From: Anaerolineae bacterium
Lineage (GTDB): Bacteria > Chloroflexota > Anaerolineae > 4572-78 > J111
Direction: 5' to 3'
Length of the DNA stretch: 7,962 nucleotides
Assembly (NCBI GenBank): GCA_020433835.1
Contig: JAGRBY010000336.1
Span: 1-7,962, forward strand
Positions within the stretch are counted from its first letter, which is position 1. Each line of letters opens with the position of its first letter. Shown piece after piece: positions 1-5,690 of this stretch. Made by a program: the position numbers and the translations under genes. The notes beneath the pieces are model-generated. The model did no database searches, was not told the DNA's origin, and saw only the letters and a list, made by a program, of their open reading frames with translations.

Positions 1-421
1 CCCCCGACATGGTGCCGGCTTTTTGGTTGTGTCGTTCTTTAAGAATAGGAAACCGATCAAATACTTCGTCGATGCGCTGCTCTAGCTGGTTGCGGTCCTT
101 CATTATATAGCCGCCCATGCGCAGGTTTTCGCGCACGGTCATATTGTGAAACAGGGCGCGCTCTTGGGGTACAAAGCAAATGCCTTCTTGCAGAACCTGG
201 TCGGGTCGCAGCCCTTGAATTTCTTTGCCTTTAAATATGATTTTGCCTTCTCGCGGGGGTAACAGTCCGGAGATGGTTTTAAGCAGGGTTGATTTACCGG
301 CACCATTGGGGCCGATGACACACTGCACCTGCCCTTTTTCAACCGTCAGGTCTACCCCTCTAAGAATGCTGGGGCCACTACCGTAACCGGCCACAACATT
401 TTCGACAGTTAACAAACTCAT
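1..421 (-). CDS. livF: Branched-chain amino acid-type ABC transporter ATPase LivF (partial, C-terminus off the left edge)
   Basis: Cytoplasmic ATPase subunit of a Liv/HAAT-type ABC importer, partner of the LivG ATPase encoded just upstream. The 140 visible residues begin MSLLTVENVVAGYGSG and show Walker A GPNGAGKST (37-45) and a Q-loop in FVPQER (Q86). The window ends inside the ABC signature, of which only MSGG (138 onward) is visible, so Walker B and the H-loop are missing here. Family members are about 235 residues, so roughly 60% is present. The FVPQERALF segment and the short GYGxxxIL N-terminus favour LivF over LivG. The ATG overlaps the livG stop codon as ATGA, so translation is probably coupled to livG. 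The substrate cannot be told from the ATPase; related transporters carry branched-chain amino acids, amides, urea and other small solutes. Confidence 0.93.
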   Translation of the reverse strand, partial: MSLLTVENVVAGYGSGPSILRGVDLTVEKGQVQCVIGPNGAGKSTLLKTISGLLPPREGKIIFKGKEIQGLRPDQVLQEGICFVPQERALFHNMTVRENLRMGGYIMKDRNQLEQRIDEVFDRFPILKERHNQKAGTMSG

Positions 422-1158
422 AACGTTCCCTCCCCCAGATAGGCTTCCAGAACCTCGGCATCGCTTTGAACCTCATCAGGCGGGCCTTGCGCGATCACCG
501 TACCGGCAGCCATAACCACCACCGGGTTACAGATGCCCATCACCAGATCCATGTTGTGCTCTACAATTAAAAAGGTGATCCCCCGCCCGTTCAGTTCCTG
601 GATATGGGCGATGATCTCTTCCAGCAGAGCCGGATTGACGCCTCCCGCCGGTTCGTCCAAGAGTATCAGTTTGGGGTCGGCCATCAACAGGGCGGCAAAG
701 TCCATCAATTTTTTTTGGCCGTACGATAAATTGCGGGTTTCCTCGTAGGCCAGATGAGAGATACCCAGAAAATGCAGCAGTTCCATCGCCTTTTCTCGTT
801 CCTCGGACCTGATACTTTTTCCAAACAAGCCTGCAACTCCATGAACAGGCGATTGCACCACCAGATTCTCTATGACGCTCATATCTTCCAGATTGCGGGT
901 AATTTGAAACGTGCGGCTCATCCCCATTCGGGTAATTTTGTGGGGTTGCAATTTGTCGATGCGTTTGCCATCGAACCAAACTTCGCCGGCATCCGGTTTG
1001 AGGACGCCGCTCACCAGATTAAAGGCGGTCGTTTTACCGGCACCATTAGGGCCAATTAACCCTGTAATGGAGCCTTGCTCAACCGAGAAGCTGCAATCGC
1101 TAACGGCGTGGATACCACCAAAGGATTTGTTTAATTCTTTTACGTCCAGTAAGGGCAT
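418..1158 (-). CDS. livG: Branched-chain amino acid-type ABC transporter ATPase LivG
   Basis: Second cytoplasmic ATPase of the Liv-type importer, 246 residues with the start chosen here, a normal family length (E. coli LivG is about 255). Visible motifs: Walker A GPNGAGKTT (36-44), Q-loop RTFQ (Q85), signature LSYGQ (144-148), Walker B LILLDEP (164-170) with catalytic E169, and switch H201 in VEHNMDLV. The C-terminal GPPDEVQSDAEVLEAYLGE is the branched-chain ATPase C-terminal signature and separates it from other ABC classes. The frame is open upstream to a TTG at 1218 and an ATG at 1200. I chose ATG 1158 because AAGGA lies 6 nt upstream and the protein then starts MPLLDVKELNKSFGG like its relatives. 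It overlaps livF by 4 bases. A 335-bp structured spacer separates it from the substrate-binding gene. Confidence 0.94.
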   Translation of the reverse strand: MPLLDVKELNKSFGGIHAVSDCSFSVEQGSITGLIGPNGAGKTTAFNLVSGVLKPDAGEVWFDGKRIDKLQPHKITRMGMSRTFQITRNLEDMSVIENLVVQSPVHGVAGLFGKSIRSEEREKAMELLHFLGISHLAYEETRNLSYGQKKLMDFAALLMADPKLILLDEPAGGVNPALLEEIIAHIQELNGRGITFLIVEHNMDLVMGICNPVVVMAAGTVIAQGPPDEVQSDAEVLEAYLGEGTL

Positions 1159-1164
1159 GGTAAT

Positions 1165-1169
1165 TCCTT
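1165..1169 (-). promoter_or_regulatory. Ribosome binding site deciding the livG start
   Basis: The minus strand reads AAGGA, then ATTACC, then ATG at 1158. Spacing is 6 nt. The two upstream in-frame starts (TTG 1218, ATG 1200) have no comparable purine run, so this site selects the 246-residue form. Confidence 0.7.
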
Positions 1170-1229
1170 GGTTGTGATAGACCTTACGCGCTTCTGTCAT
1201 TTCGAGTAACCTATTCAACTACGTTCAAG

Positions 1230-1319
1230 GCAGGCTATAGGAGCGAGAAATCTCCCAGAAGGTTGTTTGTAACCGAACGCCGTAGGGATTTCTCGCCTTC
1301 GGCTACAAAATGTCAGAAC
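1230..1319. repeat. Dispersed inverted-repeat element, copy 1 (right end complete, left end degenerate)
   Basis: In the spacer between livG and the substrate-binding gene. Arms CGAGAAATCTCCC (1244-1256) and GGGATTTCTCG (1285-1295) are inverted, with two extra bases in the left arm. Segment 1257-1319 aligns to 4176-4240 at about four-fifths identity, including a shared GCCTTCGGCTAC block and a closing AAATG-CA end. It looks like an eroded copy of the short GATTTCTC/CGAAATGACA palindromic repeats that are common between genes in Chloroflexota and some other phyla (recognition from memory). No coding capacity. It may be a non-autonomous MITE/REP-like element; mobility is not shown. Confidence 0.6.
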
Positions 1320-1382
1320 AACTATATAAATAGAGGAGCCAGACAGTCTCAGTTGAGACGACACCGAGAATGAAAATCTTTT

Positions 1383-1413
1383 GCTATCGGCTATCGGCTA
1401 ACTGCTAACTGCC
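1383..1413. repeat. Heptamer tandem repeat
   Basis: Four consecutive 7-mers, GCTATCG twice and then GCTAACT twice, followed by GCC. The two halves are related units (GCTAnCn). It lies in the 335-bp gap 1159-1493, together with the dispersed repeat (1230-1319) and the hairpin (1421-1485). The rest of that gap shows no gene or convincing promoter. Such short tandem heptamers arise by slippage; function unknown. Confidence 0.65.
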
Positions 1414-1420
1414 ATTTTCA

Positions 1421-1485
1421 GAGAAGTGAGCATCCTCTGACGCAAATGGTCTAGGCCGCACCCATCAGAGGATACTCCACTCCTC
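1421..1485 (-). promoter_or_regulatory. Long mRNA hairpin 3' of the substrate-binding protein gene
   Basis: On the minus strand the 5' arm (plus 1485-1463) and 3' arm (plus 1442-1421) pair over 22 bp around a 20-nt loop. There are three G-U wobbles and one bulged G and no true mismatch. The hairpin starts 8 nt after the TAA of the substrate-binding gene. No T-run follows (the RNA continues TGAAAATGGC), so it is not a standard intrinsic terminator. Its place between a binding-protein gene and its ATPase genes suits a 3'-end stabiliser that keeps binding-protein mRNA in excess, or a partial attenuator. That role is inferred. Confidence 0.65.
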
Positions 1486-1493
1486 GGTTAAAC

Positions 1494-3041
1494 TTACCAC
1501 TCTGGCTTGGGATAAATGAAGTCAGCCACACCTTCGAACTCGTCGGTGGGGTAAACAAACTTCAACTCGCCATTCTGCCATTGCGTCATCAGGAACGGCT
1601 TGTCGATAGCCAAACCTCGTTCATCCCAATGGTAGGGGCCAGTGATGGTTTTAACCGGTTCCTCAGCGGTACGGGCGTGGAGCCATGCTTTTACGGCATC
1701 ATTATCGGTGGTTCCGGCACCTTCGATGGCTTGGGCCACACCTTGGCATAGAGAGAACGGAATAGCCACATCTTCATCGGGTTCAACGCCGTACTTGGCT
1801 TGATAGGCATCAATAAAATCCTGGTTCGAGAAGGGTTCGCCACCCAGTTCACCAACCCACGTAGCCAGCGGGTGCCAGGCCGAGTGAATCATAACGCCCT
1901 CAGCGGCACTGCCAACACCTTCAAGGTACTCGGCTTGGGTACCCTGGCTTAAGTAGACGGCCTTAGGTTGATAGCCTACGGTTTGCAGGGCACGGGTTAA
2001 TTGCACCGTTTCTTCCGGTGAAGCGGTCAGACCGATAAGAAATTCGGCGTCACTGTTTTTGATGGTATTGGCCAGCGTAATCCAATCGGCAAAGCCTTCT
2101 TCGGGCCACTGCTCATTGTAGACCACTTCGATACCGGCATCGGCCAACAAACTGGGGAGTTCGATCATCTGGCCTTCATTGACCTCAACTTCGCCACCAA
2201 TTAAGCCATTGGCAATGCCGTTGGCGAAAAAGTCATCGGCATGGACCACGGCCGCTGTTTTGGGCAAATCGCCGGTTGCCCGGTCGAGGAGGAGTTTGAT
2301 GGGGCTATTACCCACGTACTCAGCCGGCCCCGGTTGGAAATAAAAGAGGTTATCAAAGCCGCGCTCGTAAATACGCAGCGCACCACCGGCCGGGATGGGG
2401 TAGAGCTTATCGTTTTGTTGCGCCACGGCACTCACCGGAAAACTCAGTCGGCTGGAGAAAGTAGCAAACAGCATGTCGACGTCTTCGACGTTAATCAATC
2501 GCTCAACTTGAGTCAGTGCGGCTTCGGTATCAGAGCGATCATCGCTAATAACGATTTCTACGGGGCGTCCTAACACACCGCCTGTCTTGTTAAGCAGGTC
2601 GACGCACAGTTCGTATCCTTCTTTGTGTTTTTGGCCATTGACCGAGAAGCCGCCGGTTAAGGGCAAGGAAGCACCAAAAACAATCGGATCGCCGGAAGCG
2701 GTCGAAGCCTGGGCCGAGGAAGCCTGACCGGCTAACATCGCTTGGGCGTCATCTGTGCTGGGAACGCACAATTTCCAGCCCGCTTCAATAATGTCTGAGT
2801 TGTTAATGCGGGCATAGCTGTTATTGGAAGCATAAGCCTGGTTGGTAGCTTCAACAATAGCCGGAAAGGCTAAGACATCGCCATAAAATTTATCGGCCAG
2901 TTTAGAGAGCCAGTCATCGGCCTGGACAACAACGTCTTGATCGCACGCCACACTTTGCAGCACCGGGGCTGCTTCTACCAAACTGGGTCTAAAACCTACT
3001 ACAAACGAAAAGACTAACAATACGCCTAACAATTTTTTCAC
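1494..3041 (-). CDS. LysM-linked ABC transporter substrate-binding protein (Peripla_BP_6, branched-chain type)
   Basis: Extracellular solute receptor for the Liv-type importer, 515 residues. Residues 1-24 are a signal peptide (MKKLL, then a hydrophobic stretch, with a probable cut after VEA). There is no lipobox cysteine. Residues about 36-94 form a LysM-like module: VVVQADDWLSKLADKFYGD matches the usual YTVxxGDTLSxIAxKxYGD pattern and it ends GWKLCVP. C33 and C92 flank it and could form a disulfide. A Ser/Ala/Gln-rich linker (95-117) leads to the type I periplasmic-binding fold (118 to about 500), which opens IVFGASLPLTGGFSVNGQ. The LysM part may hold the receptor at the cell wall in place of a lipid anchor. 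It is larger than LivJ/LivK (about 367) because of this added front part. The start is GTG, supported by AGGAGGGG 7 nt upstream. The ligand is unknown; related receptors bind amino acids, amides, urea and aromatic acids. Confidence 0.92.
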   Translation of the reverse strand: MKKLLGVLLVFSFVVGFRPSLVEAAPVLQSVACDQDVVVQADDWLSKLADKFYGDVLAFPAIVEATNQAYASNNSYARINNSDIIEAGWKLCVPSTDDAQAMLAGQASSAQASTASGDPIVFGASLPLTGGFSVNGQKHKEGYELCVDLLNKTGGVLGRPVEIVISDDRSDTEAALTQVERLINVEDVDMLFATFSSRLSFPVSAVAQQNDKLYPIPAGGALRIYERGFDNLFYFQPGPAEYVGNSPIKLLLDRATGDLPKTAAVVHADDFFANGIANGLIGGEVEVNEGQMIELPSLLADAGIEVVYNEQWPEEGFADWITLANTIKNSDAEFLIGLTASPEETVQLTRALQTVGYQPKAVYLSQGTQAEYLEGVGSAAEGVMIHSAWHPLATWVGELGGEPFSNQDFIDAYQAKYGVEPDEDVAIPFSLCQGVAQAIEGAGTTDNDAVKAWLHARTAEEPVKTITGPYHWDERGLAIDKPFLMTQWQNGELKFVYPTDEFEGVADFIYPKPEW

Positions 3042-3048
3042 AGTTTTA

Positions 3049-3056
3049 CCCCTCCT
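3049..3056 (-). promoter_or_regulatory. Strong ribosome binding site for a GTG start
   Basis: The minus strand reads AGGAGGGG, then 7 nt, then GTG at 3041. It is the strongest Shine-Dalgarno match in the window, fitting a highly made binding protein, and it fixes the non-ATG start. Confidence 0.8.
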
Positions 3057-3065
3057 GGGCTAGTA

Positions 3066-3119
3066 TCACCTTTGATATCCAATAAAAATTACAACTGTAA
3101 AAAATGTTTTTTCATACAT
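3066..3119 (-). other. Possible leader micro-ORF upstream of the substrate-binding gene
   Basis: In the AT-rich 139-bp gap 3042-3180. The minus strand carries AGGGGAG (about 3121-3127) followed by two overlapping ATGs. ATG 3119 opens a 17-codon frame, MYEKTFFTVVIFIGYQR, ending TGA at 3066. ATG 3115, better spaced (5 nt), opens the 8-codon MKKHFLQL, ending at 3089. An AT palindrome (AAAAAACATTTTTT) lies in the same stretch. It could be a leader peptide controlling the downstream gene, or chance. No convincing sigma70 promoter was found in the gap. Confidence 0.2.
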
Positions 3120-3180
3120 TCTCCCCTTTTGAATAAAGATTAAGCGATCACTTTGTTTATCAGTATCTTTAATAACCTAT

Positions 3181-4071
3181 TTATCGCCCTGTATCAATAC
3201 CAGACATGCGGGCTAAGACATCGAAAATAATCGAGAAGTCGTAGTGGCCTAACCCCATCCCGCGTGCGGCAGACATATACTCGTTGGTCGTCGCCGTCGT
3301 GGGCAGGGGGACATCAAGCTGTTGCCCCAATTCAATAGCCAGGTTGAGATCTTTTTGCATCATCGTACAGTCAAACATCGCCGTTTCGGGGTGGCCCAAA
3401 ACCAGCGGGCCGCGATAGACTACCATCGGCGAAGCAATAACGCTGTTGACCATCACTTCAACTGCTTGTTCGCGCGAAATGCCGCTTTTTTCGGCCAGCA
3501 GCACCCCTTCGCTAAAGGCCAACATTTGGACAGCCAGACTTAAGTTGACGGCAATTTTCATGGCCACAGCCGAGCCGTTATCGCCCATATGAAAGACCTT
3601 TGGCCCAATATCGAGCAAAACCGGTTTCACCTTCTCGAAGGCTTCTGCATCGCCACCGACCATAAAGGTGGCTTTGCCTTGCTCCAAGGTAATGGTGCTG
3701 CCCGATACCGGCGCATCGAGCATCACAGCCCGCGTTTGCTCTTTCACCTGAGCGGCCAATTCTTTACTGTATTCGGGACTCATCGTACTCATATCCACAT
3801 AGATTTTTTCAGGGGTTAATCCGGCCAAAATACCATCCGGCCCTTGTGTAATGGCTTGTACAGCTTTGGTATTGGTGACCATCGAAAAAATAATGTCAGA
3901 TGCTTCCGTTACTTCACGGGGCGAGCCGGCCCATTGCATGCCCATTTCGATAAGGGGGTCGGCTTTTGATCGGGTTCGATTGTAGCCTGTTACGGTGTGG
4001 CCGGCAGCCAGCAGGCGTTTAACCATCCCACTGCCCATTTCGCCCAGGCCAACGTATCCAAGTTTTGCCAT
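3181..4071 (-). CDS. NAD(P)-dependent beta-hydroxyacid dehydrogenase (3-hydroxyisobutyrate dehydrogenase/tartronate semialdehyde reductase family), copy 1
   Basis: Cytoplasmic oxidoreductase interconverting a beta-hydroxyacid and its semialdehyde. The protein has 296 residues, typical of the family. The N-terminal Rossmann fold has GLGEMG (G8, G10, G13) and N31-R32-T33 after the second strand; the Arg favours NADP(H). The substrate motif DAPVSGS spans 119-125. Catalytic K172 and N176 lie in AMKIAVN. The all-alpha C-terminal domain carries the conserved MQKDLNLA and PLPTTATTNE segments. The start is supported by GAGGAGA 5 nt before ATG. It is a paralogue of the gene at 6193-7086, about 45% identical by eye. 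The gene lies downstream of the GntR regulator and upstream of the transporter. Candidate substrates are 3-hydroxyisobutyrate, tartronate semialdehyde, succinic semialdehyde or 3-hydroxypropionate; the sequence does not decide. Confidence 0.92.
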   Translation of the reverse strand: MAKLGYVGLGEMGSGMVKRLLAAGHTVTGYNRTRSKADPLIEMGMQWAGSPREVTEASDIIFSMVTNTKAVQAITQGPDGILAGLTPEKIYVDMSTMSPEYSKELAAQVKEQTRAVMLDAPVSGSTITLEQGKATFMVGGDAEAFEKVKPVLLDIGPKVFHMGDNGSAVAMKIAVNLSLAVQMLAFSEGVLLAEKSGISREQAVEVMVNSVIASPMVVYRGPLVLGHPETAMFDCTMMQKDLNLAIELGQQLDVPLPTTATTNEYMSAARGMGLGHYDFSIIFDVLARMSGIDTGR

Positions 4072-4138
4072 TGTTATCTCCTCGTGCGTGTTGCTAGATA
4101 TTTTGATTCATTATGACTTACCCAGTTGAGAGATCCAT

Positions 4139-4236
4139 ATGTCATTTCGAACGACAAAGCAGTAACAACCCCCGCAGAACGTTATTTGCAAACGAACATT
4201 GTAGAGATTTCTCCGCCTTCGGCTACGAAATGACAT
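4139..4236. repeat. Dispersed inverted-repeat element, copy 2, with 11-bp terminal inverted repeats
   Basis: The ends ATGTCATTTCG (4139-4149) and CGAAATGACAT (4226-4236) are a perfect 11-bp inverted pair. Interior 4176-4240 aligns to 1257-1319 (GATTTCTC, GCCTTCGGCTAC). This copy keeps both outer ends but has lost the inner left arm that copy 1 retains, so together the two outline the ancestral element. It fills most of the gap between the dehydrogenase gene at 3181-4071 and the GntR gene. No target-site duplication is evident. Confidence 0.65.
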
Positions 4237-4279
4237 GAACTGCATAAGTCTTAACTTTATACAGGTTGTTTGTTTTAGG

Positions 4280-4335
4280 GCCAGACTATATCAAGCGGCA
4301 ACGCAATATCGTTGCACTAAGTTCTACAATCTGGC
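4280..4335. other. Nested hairpin just 3' of the GntR gene
   Basis: The outer arms GCCAGA (4280-4285) and TCTGGC (4330-4335) enclose a perfect 6-bp hairpin, GCAACG (4298-4303) with CGTTGC (4310-4315). It starts about 18 nt after the GntR stop codon. No T-run follows on the minus strand, so it is only a weak terminator candidate. Confidence 0.35.
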
Positions 4336-4353
4336 GCTTTTCTTTATTTTGGG

Positions 4354-5067
4354 TTACTGGTGCGCGTTATTGCCTGAGTGAAGAGTATCTTTGGGCCGAC
4401 TTTCAATCAGCTTGTGATAGGCTTCTAGAGCGGAACGGTTATGTTGCGCTGCAACATCAGCCAGAGCCTGGCTATTTTTCTCTCTCAGAAATTTAATCAT
4501 CTGACCATGCTCAGCATGTGCTTTGGCCATACGGGCTGATATAAATGGCTCTGAATAAAAGTATCGCAACCTGTCCCGACTATCCAGTGCGTGGGATGTA
4601 AACCGATGAAGCATCTTCATTTGGCATATTTGGGCGATAGTCAGGTGAAACTGATTGTTCAGATCATACCAGCGATCAGCATTCGCATCGCTTAAAGCCT
4701 GAGCCATGTACTCCACCAAATTTTCTAACTGGCTATGATCACTTGGCGTAGCCTTTGTCACGGCCACTTTGAAAGCTGCGGTTTCAAGTGACTCAAGGAT
4801 CAAGAAAATTTCGCTGACGATTTCTGAAGATAATTCGGAAACATGCGTTCCGGTGTGAGGAGTAATGTTGACCAGCCCCTCGGCCTCCAAACGTTGTAGA
4901 GCGCTACGAATGGGTATGGGGCTAACACCCAATTCGCTGCTCAAGTTATCCAAGACTAGCTTTTGGCCGGGGACAAGCTGACACCGCATGATAGCCGTAC
5001 GCAGCGTGTCATAAACATACTCTTCTTTCGTTCGATGGGGCTTTCGTGAGGTTTGTGTTAGTAACAT
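4354..5067 (-). CDS. GntR-family transcriptional regulator, FadR subfamily (FCD ligand domain)
   Basis: DNA-binding repressor or activator, probably of this catabolic cluster. With the chosen start it has 237 residues, the usual FadR-subfamily size. A winged helix-turn-helix spans about 12-78, with the recognition region LSSELGVSPIPIRSALQRLEAEGLV. An all-helical FCD domain follows (about 84-220). It keeps the three histidines that usually hold a metal and bind a carboxylate effector: H141 in NNQFH, H187 in AEHGQM, H209 in AAQHN. The frame extends upstream to an ATG at 5133. I chose ATG 5067 because AAGGG sits 9 nt upstream, and because the promoter and an 18-bp palindrome occupy 5098-5149, which would otherwise be coding. 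The palindrome predicts autoregulation. The effector is probably a small carboxylate from the pathway; its identity is unknown. Confidence 0.93.
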   Translation of the reverse strand: MLLTQTSRKPHRTKEEYVYDTLRTAIMRCQLVPGQKLVLDNLSSELGVSPIPIRSALQRLEAEGLVNITPHTGTHVSELSSEIVSEIFLILESLETAAFKVAVTKATPSDHSQLENLVEYMAQALSDANADRWYDLNNQFHLTIAQICQMKMLHRFTSHALDSRDRLRYFYSEPFISARMAKAHAEHGQMIKFLREKNSQALADVAAQHNRSALEAYHKLIESRPKDTLHSGNNAHQ

Positions 5068-5076
5068 TCTGTTTCG

Positions 5077-5081
5077 CCCTT
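5077..5081 (-). promoter_or_regulatory. Ribosome binding site supporting the GntR start at 5067
   Basis: The minus strand reads AAGGG followed by 9 nt and ATG. Together with the promoter upstream it favours the shorter protein over the ATG at 5133. Confidence 0.5.
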
Positions 5082-5097
5082 GAAACCATGTGCATTG

Positions 5098-5117
5098 TAT
5101 ATCATATATGATATATG
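5098..5117. promoter_or_regulatory. Palindromic operator, probably bound by the adjacent GntR protein
   Basis: TATATCATATATGATATA (5098-5115) is a perfect 18-bp palindrome. A second overlapping half-match, CATATATGATATATG, is centred at 5110. FadR-subfamily regulators bind short AT-rich palindromes, often next to their own gene. The site begins 6 bp downstream of the -10 hexamer, so it covers the expected transcription start, a position where binding would block transcription. No second copy of the motif was noticed in the other spacers. Confidence 0.65.
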
Positions 5118-5121
5118 ATCC

Positions 5122-5149
5122 ATAATAGTTCATAATTTAATTTTGTCAA
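5122..5149 (-). promoter_or_regulatory. Sigma70-type promoter of the GntR gene
   Basis: On the minus strand, a consensus -35 TTGACA (5149-5144) is separated by 16 bp from TATTAT (5127-5122), a 5/6 match to the -10 consensus. It begins 4 bp after the RidA stop codon. It is the only convincing promoter found in the window, and it gives the regulator its own transcript start within the gene series. Confidence 0.7.
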
Positions 5150-5153
5150 ATCC

Positions 5154-5588
5154 TTATTCAGGTACAACGGCTACGGCTTCAATTTCTAACACCAGTCGGG
5201 GGTCGGTAGCCAGGCGCACAATTTCGACTGAGGTGCTGGTCGGGCGATGGTCACCAAAATAGCGGCCCATTACCCGGTTGATGGCATCCTGATTTTTTTC
5301 CTGGTCAACCATAAAACGCGTCACGTGCACGATGTCAGTGATCTGACCCCCGGCCGCCTTAAGCACGCGCAGCAAATTCTCCATCGTCATTTCGGTTTGT
5401 TGGCCGGCGTCATCAGGAATTTGATCGAATTCCGCCGAAATATGGGGATGGCTATGGTACACCGGTGCAGCCGTAACCCCTGAGATGTAGACCGTTTTCC
5501 CAGAGTGAATTTTGATGGCCGGGGTGTAGGGCATGTTCCACTTGGGGTCATTTTCTTCAAGATGAATTCGTTCGTAATGGTCGCTCAT
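5154..5588 (-). CDS. RidA/YjgF/UK114-family protein lacking the catalytic arginine
   Basis: Small cytoplasmic protein of the trimeric RidA fold, 144 residues with the chosen start. Canonical RidA hydrolyses reactive enamine/imine intermediates to ketoacids and ammonia. Family signs: VYISGVTA near the N-terminus, the MTMENLLRVLKAAGG helix, and the C-terminal SVEIVRL...LEIEAVAV strands. In an ungapped alignment to E. coli RidA, the stretch PARSCVEVARL matches PTSTSVEIVRL here, so the deaminase Arg105 is Ser (S118). That places it with the Rid groups that lack imine deaminase chemistry, so its role may be a different hydrolysis or an accessory one in the pathway. An ATG at 5600 is also in frame, but GGAG sits 6 nt before ATG 5588. 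Its stop lies just upstream of the GntR promoter. Confidence 0.88.
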   Translation of the reverse strand: MSDHYERIHLEENDPKWNMPYTPAIKIHSGKTVYISGVTAAPVYHSHPHISAEFDQIPDDAGQQTEMTMENLLRVLKAAGGQITDIVHVTRFMVDQEKNQDAINRVMGRYFGDHRPTSTSVEIVRLATDPRLVLEIEAVAVVPE

Positions 5589-5594
5589 AGGTGT

Positions 5595-5598
5595 CTCC
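5595..5598 (-). promoter_or_regulatory. Ribosome binding site deciding the RidA-family start
   Basis: The minus strand reads GGAG, then ACACCT, then ATG at 5588. The alternative ATG at 5600 has no purine-rich stretch in front of it. Confidence 0.6.
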
Positions 5599-5616
5599 AT
5601 TTTATGATGGAAATGA

Positions 5617-5670
5617 GGAGATTAGGCGATAAGGAGATTTCTAAAGCCAATCTCCCTATCTCTAATCTCC
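5617..5670 (-). repeat. Long hairpin between the PPOX and RidA-family genes
   Basis: The outer arms 5617-5625 (GGAGATTAG) and 5662-5670 (CTAATCTCC) pair perfectly. The inner arms 5628-5639 and 5649-5660 pair over 12 bp, with one position that is a G-U wobble only in minus-strand RNA. The loop is 9 nt. The stem is built from repeated AGATT units, suggesting origin from a short repeat. No T-run follows. It lies in the 102-bp spacer 5589-5690 and may stabilise or process the transcript, or be a REP-like element. Confidence 0.55.
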
Positions 5671-5690
5671 AATCTCTTGTCAGTGGTCTC

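Noticed and set aside
1159..1218. Longer LivG beginning at TTG 1218 or ATG 1200
   Set aside because: The extra residues do not resemble LivG N-termini, and only ATG 1158 has a well-spaced AAGGA.
3042..3180. Sigma70 promoter for the substrate-binding gene
   Set aside because: AT-rich with some TTG and TAT-like words, but no -35/-10 pair with acceptable spacing.
4280..4335. Intrinsic terminator for the GntR gene
   Set aside because: The stems are short and no T-run follows on the minus strand; kept only as a hairpin.
5068..5133. Longer GntR protein starting at ATG 5133
   Set aside because: Its first codons would run through the -10 hexamer and the operator palindrome, and no RBS precedes it.
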